A stretch of DNA of 64,000 bases from Deltaproteobacteria bacterium. GTDB taxonomy: Bacteria > Myxococcota_A > UBA9160 > SMWR01. The position numbers and the translations under genes are program-made. Of the stretch, positions 43,857-51,324 are shown piece by piece. The notes under the pieces are model-generated. The model had not been told where the DNA came from. It saw only the letters and a list, made by a program, of their open reading frames with translations, and did no database searches. The stretch is taken from the NCBI GenBank assembly GCA_019310965.1, contig JAFDDG010000010.1, positions 1 to 64,000 on the forward strand. Reading direction: 5' to 3'. Positions within the stretch are counted from its first letter, which is position 1; each line of letters starts with the position of its first letter.

Positions 43857-45807
43857 GCACGCGCATCGCTTCCTGCAGTTGCGGCGTGGCCTCCTTCTCC
43901 CCGGTCTCTTCCGTCTCTGCGTCGTCGCCATTCTCTTCGCGTCGCTTCAGGATGTCGGCGAGTTTGACCACGCCGCCGCTCTCTTGCTGCTCGGTCAGGC
44001 GCTCGAGAATCTCGGTGAAGTCGTCGTCTCCAGCGACGCGCCGCGCGGAGCGCTTGGCGAGGATCATCATCACGTCGCTGCCCACCGGCTCCCAACGCGA
44101 AGCCTGATCCGCGCTGTTGGCATCATCACCGAGGAAGGGCGACGTCTGCTGAGGGGGCAGCGAGTAGCGCTGGGTCTTCTCGCCGTAGTCGTCGCTCGCC
44201 AGCAACGAGGGCAACACCACGTCCGCATCCACACCCGAGTGCTGCGTCGAGTGGCCACCGGGCCGGAAGAAGAGCGCCGTCGTCACCTTGAGCGCACCGT
44301 TTTCGCCGGGCAGCTGGGAGACGGTCTGCACGGTGCCCTTTCCGAAAGTGTGGTCGTCGCCGACGATGACCGCGCGCCCGTAGTCCTTGAGCGCGCCGGC
44401 GAGGATTTCCGAGGCGGAGGCGCTCACGCGCGACGTGTGCACCACCAGCGGCCCGGCGTAGAGGACGGCGTCGTCGCTGTCCGAGAGGATCTGCCGGTGG
44501 CCTCGGGCATCCTGGATGCCCACCACCTCACCCTCGCGAATGAAGTAGCCCGAGATCTCCACCGCGTGTTGCAGCAGCCCGCCGCCGTTGCGCGAGAGGT
44601 CGAGCAGCAGGCCGTCGGCCTTGGCGGCCTTCACCTCGCCCAGCAGCCGCTTGACATCGTCGGTGCACTGGCGCTTGGTCGGATCCGCATCGCCGTAGAA
44701 GGAGGGCAACTCGAGAATCGCAAGCTTGAAGCTGCGCCCGTCGACGTCTCGCTCCTCGAAGCGCAGCTGTGCCGCCTGCTCCGCCAGGTCGATCTTGGCA
44801 CGCACGATTTCGATGTTGAATTTGCGCAGCTCGTCGCCGTCCTCGCGCAGCACGGTGAGCCCGACCTTGGTTCCGGCCTTGCCACGAATCATGCTGACGG
44901 AGTCGCGCAGCGGCATGTCGATGATGTCGACGAACTCGTCGCCGCCCTCGGCGACGGCGATCAACTTGTCCTGCTCCTGCAGCCCGCCGTGCTTTTCAGC
45001 AGCACCGCCGGGGATGATGCGCTCCGCCACCGCGTACCCGTCCTGCTCGGAAAGCGCCACGCCGATGCCCTCGAGCGAGAGGGACATGCCGATGCGGAAA
45101 TCCTCGAGCACGCGTTGGGAGAGGTAGTTCGAGTGAGGGTCCAGCGCCGATGCGAAAGAATCGAGAAAGGCCGCGTACACCTCGTCGGTGCTGACGTCGA
45201 GCTCGCGCTTGAAACGGCGCTCGTAGCGCTTGATCAGCTTCCGCTTCGCGTCGTCTAGCGGCGTGTCGTTGCTGACGTAGTTCGACATCTGGAAGTGGAT
45301 CATGCGCAGCATCAGATCGTCGCGGGCCGCGGTGCTCTCCGGGTAGCCGCGTTCGTCCGGGTCGAGCACGAGGCTGGCGGTTTCGTCGATGGCGTAGTCT
45401 TCGGCCTCGACGATCTTGCGGACGAACTTCGCCGAAGCCTCGTGCTTGCGCACGAACTCCCGGTGGACCTCCGTCAGCTTCGTGCAACGGCCCGCCTCGA
45501 TCTCCGCGAAGGTGCCGGCGAGTTTCGTCTTGAGCGCCTCGGCTTCGGCCCGAGTCAGCAGCATGCGCGAGCGGTCGAGGCGCAGCACGTAGTTTTCGAG
45601 TGCGCGCTTCTCCACCTCGGCGGACAGCTGGTTGTGTTGGACGTGGTTGCGCAAGAAGAGATGTGCAAATTCCGGCAGAGTGGCGCAGCTGAGCTCGGCG
45701 GCAGCGGGGCGGACCGGGCCGAGGGCGGAGAGCAGCAGCAGCAGGCCGAAGAGCCGGGTGCGTGAGCGGCGCAGCATGAAAGGACCCGATCGGGGCGCGT
45801 GAGCCAT
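43777..45807 (-). CDS. prc: Carboxy-terminal tail-specific protease (Prc-like)
   Basis: A 676-residue periplasmic S41 protease. After an N-terminal signal region (hydrophobic helix about 18-37), a DUF3340-like helical segment precedes a PDZ domain (about 235-330, MSLSLEGIGVALSEQDGY). The catalytic domain has the SASASEI motif at 462-468 (nucleophile Ser) and Lys490 in FGKGTVQ as general base. It degrades proteins through nonpolar C-termini. M1 (45807) is kept; M11 is an alternative start without a better ribosome binding site. The 3' end overlaps the convergent kinase gene by 80 nt. Confidence 0.93.
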   Translation of the reverse strand: MAHAPRSGPFMLRRSRTRLFGLLLLLSALGPVRPAAAELSCATLPEFAHLFLRNHVQHNQLSAEVEKRALENYVLRLDRSRMLLTRAEAEALKTKLAGTFAEIEAGRCTKLTEVHREFVRKHEASAKFVRKIVEAEDYAIDETASLVLDPDERGYPESTAARDDLMLRMIHFQMSNYVSNDTPLDDAKRKLIKRYERRFKRELDVSTDEVYAAFLDSFASALDPHSNYLSQRVLEDFRIGMSLSLEGIGVALSEQDGYAVAERIIPGGAAEKHGGLQEQDKLIAVAEGGDEFVDIIDMPLRDSVSMIRGKAGTKVGLTVLREDGDELRKFNIEIVRAKIDLAEQAAQLRFEERDVDGRSFKLAILELPSFYGDADPTKRQCTDDVKRLLGEVKAAKADGLLLDLSRNGGGLLQHAVEISGYFIREGEVVGIQDARGHRQILSDSDDAVLYAGPLVVHTSRVSASASEILAGALKDYGRAVIVGDDHTFGKGTVQTVSQLPGENGALKVTTALFFRPGGHSTQHSGVDADVVLPSLLASDDYGEKTQRYSLPPQQTSPFLGDDANSADQASRWEPVGSDVMMILAKRSARRVAGDDDFTEILERLTEQQESGGVVKLADILKRREENGDDAETEETGEKEATPQLQEAMRVLTDLVALSVQQPQPASAQEKAARPES

Positions 45808-45932
45808 ATCTTTACCTTAGCGTGCGATTCCAGGGTGCAGCCCCCGGGCGTGGGGACGCGCGAGCCATCAGACGCCGGCCCGGGATACGGATTCGTTCCG
45901 GCCCGGGTAGAATGCACCGCTGGAGGCGCCGT

Positions 45933-46637
45933 GTGAACCCGCAGACCCAACCGCCGTCCACAGCCCGCCGGACCGCCCGTTCGCTGCTGACCCTGGCTGG
46001 CGTGGCGCTGGCGCTCTTGCTGGCGCAGCGCGCGCGGGAGGCGCTCGGAATCGAGTGGTCCGCCGAGGCCATCCGCGAGGCGGTGCGCGGCTACGGGATC
46101 TGGGCGCCGGCGATCTACCTGCTGCTCACCGCAGGCCGGCAGCTGCTGGTGCTGCCCTCGGCGCTGGTGCTGATCGCCGCCGGGCTGCTCTTCGGCGCCG
46201 GCATGGGCGCGCTGCTCGGCGCCACCGGCCTCACCCTCAACGCGCTCGTGCTCTACGGCGCGGCCCGCGGCGTGGGGCGCCCCTGGGTGCTGCCGTGGCT
46301 GCGCCAGCGCTGGCCCGCCTTCGAGAGCCTCGCGCGGCGCGGCGGTCCCGCGTTCATCGCCCTGATCACCGGACATCCGGCTGGGTTTCTGACACCGTTC
46401 CACATGGCAGCCGGCGTGACGGGCATCGCACTGCCGGTCTTCTTCGTCGCCGTTTTCCCGGCCGCGTTGCTGCGCGCTGGCCTGTTTTCCCTGCTCGGCG
46501 CGCACCTGCTGGACGTGGGCTCGGTGGGCTTCTGGATCGCGAGCCTGGCACTGCTGGCGTTTGCGCTCGCACCGCTCGCGCACCCGCGGCTGCGCCGGAA
46601 GCTCTTCGCCAGCTTCGAAGAGCCCGGGGGCCCCTAG
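45933..46637 (+). CDS. TVP38/TMEM64-family (DedA-like) membrane protein
   Basis: A 234-residue polytopic protein with about six hydrophobic segments. The SNARE-associated Golgi/VTT pattern appears in the middle: LPSALVLIAAGLLFGAGMGALLGATGL, then AARGVGRPW, followed by the FLTPFHMAAGVTGI block. It probably acts in membrane lipid or solute transport. The GTG at 45933 has GGAGG 8 nt upstream; ATG 45912 is the alternative. Its stop and that of ahcY both fall in a CTAGATCTAG palindrome (46634-46643). Confidence 0.75.
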   Translation: MNPQTQPPSTARRTARSLLTLAGVALALLLAQRAREALGIEWSAEAIREAVRGYGIWAPAIYLLLTAGRQLLVLPSALVLIAAGLLFGAGMGALLGATGLTLNALVLYGAARGVGRPWVLPWLRQRWPAFESLARRGGPAFIALITGHPAGFLTPFHMAAGVTGIALPVFFVAVFPAALLRAGLFSLLGAHLLDVGSVGFWIASLALLAFALAPLAHPRLRRKLFASFEEPGGP

Positions 46638-46639
46638 AT

Positions 46640-48094
46640 CTAGTAGCGGTAGTGGTCGGGCTTGTAGGGCCCCTCGACGTCGACGCCGATGTAGTCGGCC
46701 TGCGCTGCGCTGAGCTTCGTGAGCGTCACGCCGAGCTGGGCGAGGTGCAGCCGCGCCACCTCTTCGTCGAGGTTCTTCGGCAGCATGTAGACCTGGGCCT
46801 CGTAGGTGCCGTCGTCCTTGTGCGCCCAGAGCTCGAGCTGCGCGAGCACCTGGTTGGTGAAGGATGCCGACATCACGAAGCTCGGATGGCCGGTGGCGCA
46901 GCCGAGATTCAGCAGGCGGCCCTCGGCGAGGACCAGCACGCTGTGGCCGTCGGGAAAGATCCACTCGTCGTACTGCGGCTTGATGTTCTCGTGGCGGATG
47001 CCCGGGATCTTCTTCAAGCCGGCCATGTCGATCTCGTTGTCGAAGTGACCGATGTTGCCGACGATGGCCTTATCCTTCATGCGGGACATGTGGTCGGCGG
47101 TGATGATGTCGTAGTTGCCGGTCGTGGTGACGAAGATGTCCGCGGTATCGACGACGTTGTCGATGGTGTTCACCTCGTAGCCTTCCATTGCGGCCTGGAG
47201 CGCGCAGATCGGGTCGATCTCGCTCACGATCACGCGGCAGCCCTGGCCGCGCAGCGACTGGGCGCAGCCCTTGCCGACCTGACCGAAGCCGGCGATGACG
47301 GCGATCTTGCCGCCCAGCATGACGTCGGTGGCGCGCATCAGACCGTCGGGAAGCGAGTGCCGGCAGCCGTAGACGTTGTCGAACTTGCTCTTGGTGACGG
47401 AGTCGTTGACGTTGATCGCCGGGAAGAGGAGCGTGCCCGCCCGGGCCATCTGCTCGAGGCGCGCAACACCGGTGGTCGTCTCCTCGGACACCCCTCGGAT
47501 CGCGTCGGAGATCGGCGTCCACTTCTTCGGGTTCGCGGCGTACTGCTGCTTCGCGAGCTCGAGGATCACGCCCCACTCCTCGCTGTCGGTCTCCGGGTTG
47601 AACGCCGGCACCTTCTCGGCCTGTTCGAACTCGCGGGCCTTGTGGATCCAGAGCGTGGCGTCACCGCCGTCGTCGACGATGAGATCCGGGCCGCTGCCGT
47701 CGGGCCAGATCAGGGCTTCCTGGGTGCACCACCAGTACTCCTCCAGGGTCTCGCCCTTCCAGGCGTATACGGCGATGCCTGCGGGGTTCTCCGGCGTGCC
47801 GTCTCGGCCCACGGCCACCGCTGCCGCCGCCGAGTCCTGGGTGGAGAAGATGTTGCACGACACCCAGCGCACGTCGGCACCGAGATCCACCAGGGTCTCG
47901 ATCAACACTGCGGTCTGCACCGTCATGTGCAGGCTGCCCATGATCTTGGCGCCGGCCAGCGGTCTGGCCTCGCTGTGGCGCTCGCGCAGGGCCATCAGCC
48001 CCGGCATTTCGTGCTCCGCCAGGCGGATCTCCTTGCGGCCGAACTCGGCCAGGGAGAGGTCGGCGACCTTGAAGGGCAATCGTTCGGCGGACAT
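46640..48094 (-). CDS. ahcY: S-adenosylhomocysteine hydrolase
   Basis: A 484-residue AhcY. It hydrolyses S-adenosylhomocysteine to homocysteine and adenosine, feeding MetH encoded at 35249-38956. Signature regions are [15 protein letters not shown], the NAD-binding [17 protein letters not shown], the [15 protein letters not shown] block and the C-terminal YKPDHYRY tail whose Lys and Tyr contact NAD of the neighbouring subunit. GAGGAGACCCG before the ATG at 48094 supports the start; an upstream in-frame extension to 48130 is rejected. Confidence 0.97.
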   Translation of the reverse strand: MSAERLPFKVADLSLAEFGRKEIRLAEHEMPGLMALRERHSEARPLAGAKIMGSLHMTVQTAVLIETLVDLGADVRWVSCNIFSTQDSAAAAVAVGRDGTPENPAGIAVYAWKGETLEEYWWCTQEALIWPDGSGPDLIVDDGGDATLWIHKAREFEQAEKVPAFNPETDSEEWGVILELAKQQYAANPKKWTPISDAIRGVSEETTTGVARLEQMARAGTLLFPAINVNDSVTKSKFDNVYGCRHSLPDGLMRATDVMLGGKIAVIAGFGQVGKGCAQSLRGQGCRVIVSEIDPICALQAAMEGYEVNTIDNVVDTADIFVTTTGNYDIITADHMSRMKDKAIVGNIGHFDNEIDMAGLKKIPGIRHENIKPQYDEWIFPDGHSVLVLAEGRLLNLGCATGHPSFVMSASFTNQVLAQLELWAHKDDGTYEAQVYMLPKNLDEEVARLHLAQLGVTLTKLSAAQADYIGVDVEGPYKPDHYRY

Positions 48095-48174
48095 CGGGTC
48101 TCCTCGGCGCTGTGCGGGAGCAGGAGCCACAGCGAGACCTCGCGGCTGGCCGTCGTCCCTCGCTTTATTTGTTT

Positions 48175-48182
48175 ATCCGGAT
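48175..48182. promoter_or_regulatory. Palindrome in the ahcY leader
   Basis: ATCCGGAT is a perfect 8-bp palindrome in an AT-rich stretch (48163-48190) about 80 bp upstream of the ahcY ATG at 48094 and downstream of apaG. Its position suits an operator or promoter element. It is too short to assign to a regulator; it differs from the metH dyad at 39004. Confidence 0.3.
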
Positions 48183-48225
48183 CTAGTGTTACAGAGGTCG
48201 CGGAGCTGTCAAGTCGGCCACCGTG

Positions 48226-48612
48226 TCAGTGGATGGCGCCGGGCTCGCTCAGCTGGAAGCGACCGATGGCGGCGACGAAGCGCTCGCCCGTGCCCGTGAC
48301 CATCTCGTAGCGGCCCTCCATCGAGCCGTAGGGCGTCGGGAGCGGGCAGCCGGAGGTGTACTGGAAGGCCGCGGCGGGCTCGATGACCGGTTGCTCCCCC
48401 ACCACGCCGGGCCCGTGCACTTCTTCGACCCGGCCGGTCCCGTCGGTAACGAGCCAGTGCCGCGCAACCAACTGGACGGGCTCGTCGCCCTCGTTGTGGA
48501 TCGTGATCGTGTAGAGGAAGAACCACTGGGTCCCGGGCGTCGAGTGGTCCGGCGAGTAGCGGGTCTCGACCTCGATGCGTACGCAGCGCGTGACGGCCTC
48601 GGATGCGGTCAT
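48226..48612 (-). CDS. apaG: ApaG protein
   Basis: A 128-residue protein of the ApaG family with a fibronectin-like beta fold. It starts with SEAVTRCVRIEVETRYSPDHS and contains ARHWLVTDGTGRVEEVHGPGVVGEQPVIEPAAAFQYTSG-type core sequence and PYGSMEGRYEMV. The family is linked to divalent cation homeostasis and AppppA metabolism, with no settled enzymatic role. ahcY lies downstream on the same strand after 131 bp. The start is fixed by family length. Confidence 0.93.
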   Translation of the reverse strand: MTASEAVTRCVRIEVETRYSPDHSTPGTQWFFLYTITIHNEGDEPVQLVARHWLVTDGTGRVEEVHGPGVVGEQPVIEPAAAFQYTSGCPLPTPYGSMEGRYEMVTGTGERFVAAIGRFQLSEPGAIH

Positions 48613-48683
48613 CTGGCGGCTCTCCTCGAGGCGCGGCGCGCCCCTTCCGACGGGCGGCGGGTCTGTCATGCTAGCCGACCGAC

Positions 48684-49277
48684 ATGCAGGACGATCTCTG
48701 GATCTTCGGCTACGGCTCGCTCGTCTGGCGCCCGGCGTTTGCCCACGTCGAGAAGCGGCCGGGTTGGGTCGAGGGCTTTGCGCGGCGATTCTGGCAAGCA
48801 TCAACGGACCACCGCGGCGTGCCCGATGCGCCCGGCCGCGTGGTGACGCTGGTGCCCGAGATGGGCGCGTGCTGCTGGGGCATGGCGTACCGGGTGGCGG
48901 CAGCGCAGCAGGGCGAGGTGCTGGCGACCCTGGATCACCGCGAGTCCGGCGGCTTCGTCCGCCGCGAGGTGGAGGTGCGGTTGCCGGCGGGCGAGGCGCT
49001 CCCGGCACTGGTCTACGTGGCCGAGCCCGGCAATCCGAACTACCTGGGCCCGGCGCCCTCGGAGGTCATCGCCGCCCAGATTCGCCGGTCGACGGGACCC
49101 TCCGGCCCGAACGACGAGTACCTGTTGCGACTCTCGGAGGCGCTCCGCGAAATCGGCGGCGAGGATCCCCACGTCGAGGATCTGGTCGCGCGGTTGAGTG
49201 CCGCGCGTCTCGAATCGGCCGATCGCTGGCGCGACCTGACCCCGAATTGCAGGCTCCGGATCGCCTCGCGCTCCTAG
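48684..49277 (+). CDS. ChaC-like glutathione gamma-glutamylcyclotransferase
   Basis: A 197-residue protein. The GGCT substrate loop GYGSLVW lies at residues 9-15 and the catalytic Glu is in LDHRESGGFVRRE near residue 86. ChaC enzymes degrade glutathione to 5-oxoproline and cysteinyl-glycine. It is transcribed away from apaG and converges with the LLM gene at a palindromic element; its stop codon falls inside the left arm of that element. A second, shorter GGCT gene lies at 58979. Confidence 0.9.
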   Translation: MQDDLWIFGYGSLVWRPAFAHVEKRPGWVEGFARRFWQASTDHRGVPDAPGRVVTLVPEMGACCWGMAYRVAAAQQGEVLATLDHRESGGFVRREVEVRLPAGEALPALVYVAEPGNPNYLGPAPSEVIAAQIRRSTGPSGPNDEYLLRLSEALREIGGEDPHVEDLVARLSAARLESADRWRDLTPNCRLRIASRS

Positions 49278-49470
49278 CGTCCTGAGTCCGCAGTTCGCTG
49301 CATTCGGACGCGTCTGCGGGCCGCTGGCGGCGTTGCGCTCCCTGCGGCGTAACTACGGCTATGCCTCGGTCGCGCGCCTTGCCAGCGGCCCGCAGACGCG
49401 CCCTCGGTGCGCGCTGCGGCACAGCGAGGCCCGAGGACGAACCACGCGAACTTCGGACTCAGGACGCTAG
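49274..49470. repeat. Nested palindromic element between convergent genes
   Basis: The outer arms 49274-49298 and 49446-49470 are 25-nt inverted repeats with one mismatch (each begins CTAGCGTCCTGAGTCCG when read outward to inward). Inside, 49310-49328 and 49381-49399 are a second, perfect 19-nt inverted repeat. Total length is 197 bp. The ChaC stop (49275-49277) lies in the left outer arm and the LLM stop (49467-49469) in the right one. No coding content is evident inside. It resembles a non-autonomous mobile palindrome or a large bidirectional terminator. Confidence 0.8.
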
Positions 49471-50402
49471 CGGAAGGCGGGCAGTACGGTCTCGGCGAAG
49501 AGCTGCGCCGGCTCGCGGGTGTCACGTCCGAAGAACTCGACCGGCAGGAAGCTGCAGCCGAGGGCCCGGTGGCGCTCGATGCGCTCGATCACCTGATCCG
49601 GTGTGCCCCAGATGCCGTGCTCTTTGAGAGCCGCGCCCATGTGGCCGCCGTAGATCTGCGTGGCCTTCTCGAGTGCCGCCTTGGCGCGGGGCTCGTCTTC
49701 GGCGATGACGACGACGCACTGCTGCGAGACCTCGATGGAGTCGAAGTCGCGGTCGACCTCGTCGCAGCGGCGTCGCAGCACCTCGATCTTGTGCGCGAGC
49801 TGTGGCTGGGAGAAGGCCATGTTGTTCCACACGTCGGCGTGTCGCGCGGCAATGCGCATCAGCACTTTCTCTCCCCCCCCGCCGACGAGGATCGGCGGCG
49901 GGCGCAGCGGTTTGGGCTCGCAGCGCGCGTCCTGGACCGTGAAGTGGCGGCCTTCGAAGCTCGTCGTCTCTTCGCTCCACAGGCTCTTCAGGATGGTGAG
50001 CATTTCGTCCAGGGCCCGCAGCCGCTCGGGCAGGCTCGGGAAAGCGCAGCCGAGATTCGTGAATTCGGGCTCGAACCAGCCGGCGCCGAAGCCGGGCATG
50101 CTGCGGCCGCCGGAAATCTGGTCGAGCGTGGCGATCTGCTGGGCCAGCACGGCGGGGTTGCGGAAGAAGGGCGGTGTCACCAGCGTGCCGAGGCCCACCC
50201 GCTCGGTTATCGCGGCCACCGCCGAGAGCTGAGTCCAGGCTTCGAGAATCGGCAGCGTCGGGTTCGGCACGCCGTAGAGGTGATCGCACACCCAGAGCGA
50301 GTCGAAGCCCAGGTGCTCGAAGCTCTCCGCCGCAGCGCGAGCTTCCTGCCAGCTGCGCTTGATCTGGGGAAGCGTCACTCCGAAGCGCATCGGGCGCGGC
50401 AT
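49467..50402 (-). CDS. LLM-class (F420-type) flavin-dependent oxidoreductase
   Basis: A 311-residue luciferase-like oxidoreductase. Landmarks are RFGVTLPQ at the start, LWVCDHLYGVPNP, GLGTLVTPPFFRNPAVLAQQIATLDQIS, and GFGAGWFEPEF typical of F420-dependent members. The start at 50402 is followed by a second ATG at 50390 (MRFGV); GAGG upstream fits the former. The substrate is unknown. Its 3' end reaches into the palindromic element. Confidence 0.88.
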   Translation of the reverse strand: MPRPMRFGVTLPQIKRSWQEARAAAESFEHLGFDSLWVCDHLYGVPNPTLPILEAWTQLSAVAAITERVGLGTLVTPPFFRNPAVLAQQIATLDQISGGRSMPGFGAGWFEPEFTNLGCAFPSLPERLRALDEMLTILKSLWSEETTSFEGRHFTVQDARCEPKPLRPPPILVGGGGEKVLMRIAARHADVWNNMAFSQPQLAHKIEVLRRRCDEVDRDFDSIEVSQQCVVVIAEDEPRAKAALEKATQIYGGHMGAALKEHGIWGTPDQVIERIERHRALGCSFLPVEFFGRDTREPAQLFAETVLPAFR

Positions 50403-50527
50403 GCGGCGAAACCTCGGGCTGCATTCTACACCGCCATCGCAGCCGCAGTCGGTGGCTATGCTCCCGCCGTGCTGCTCATCGAAGTCGTCGGCCTCGCGTT
50501 TCACCCCGTCGCCGGCGGGTCCGCGCC

Positions 50528-51244
50528 GTGAGGCCCGTCATACTGAAGACGGGGAGCACCTTGCCCGAGCTGCGCGAGCGACGCGGCGACTACGAGGATT
50601 GGATCGCGGCGGGCCTGGGGCTAGAGCTCGTGGCGCTCGAAGTGGTGAGTGTCTATGCCGGCGCGGAGCTTCCGAAGGTCTCGGGCGTGCCGGCGGTGGT
50701 CGTCACCGGCTCCAGTGCCTATGTGAGCGATCGGGAGCCCTGGAGCGAAGACGCCGCCGACTGGCTGGCCGAACTCGTGGCGGCGGGAACGCCGGTGCTC
50801 GGGATCTGCTACGGGCACCAGTTGCTGGCCCACGCCCTCGGCGGTCGCGTCGAGCGCAACCCGCGCGGTCGCGAGATGGGCACGGTCGAGATCGTGCTGC
50901 TGCCCGAAGCCGAAGGCGACCCGCTGCTCGGCGGCCTCGGCAATCCGCTGAGCGTTCAGGCTACTCACCTGGAGTCCGTCACGGAGCTGCCGTCCGGTGC
51001 CCGGCCGCTGGGGGAGAGTGTGCTCGACCCGCACCATGCATTCGCGTTTGGCGACGCAGCCTGGGGCGTGCAGTTTCACCCGGAGTTCGATGCCGAGGTG
51101 ATGCGAGCCTATCTGGTCGCGCGCCGGGAGATCCTGCGGGCGGAGGGCATTGCCCCGGAGCCGCTCGAACGCGGTGTTGCGGACTGTCCGACGGGCTCTG
51201 CATTGCTGAAGCGTTTCGCTGACTTTGCGGGGTTCTCGGTCTGA
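50528..51244 (+). CDS. Class I glutamine amidotransferase (GuaA-like domain)
   Basis: A 238-residue GATase. The nucleophile Cys is in VLGICYGHQLLA near residue 95 and the catalytic His-x-Glu in VQFHPEFDAE. An N-terminal strand-rich VILKTGSTLPELRERRGDYEDW precedes it. There is no fused synthetase domain, so the ammonia acceptor or the peptide bond cleaved is unknown; stand-alone GuaA-like GATases often hydrolyse small gamma-glutamyl compounds. The GTG at 50528 fits the first strand. It is the first gene of a rightward pair with the RND exporter. Confidence 0.88.
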   Translation: MRPVILKTGSTLPELRERRGDYEDWIAAGLGLELVALEVVSVYAGAELPKVSGVPAVVVTGSSAYVSDREPWSEDAADWLAELVAAGTPVLGICYGHQLLAHALGGRVERNPRGREMGTVEIVLLPEAEGDPLLGGLGNPLSVQATHLESVTELPSGARPLGESVLDPHHAFAFGDAAWGVQFHPEFDAEVMRAYLVARREILRAEGIAPEPLERGVADCPTGSALLKRFADFAGFSV

Positions 51245-51324
51245 CGTTTGAGCTCCCGTCGCCGTGCCGGGATCTGCTATCCCTTGGCTTCCTTCCGCCT
51301 CCCCCGCCGAAAAGGCAGCAGTGA

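Noticed and set aside
48095-48225. S-adenosylhomocysteine riboswitch upstream of ahcY
   Set aside because: The expected conserved core and pseudoknot pairing were not found in the leader.
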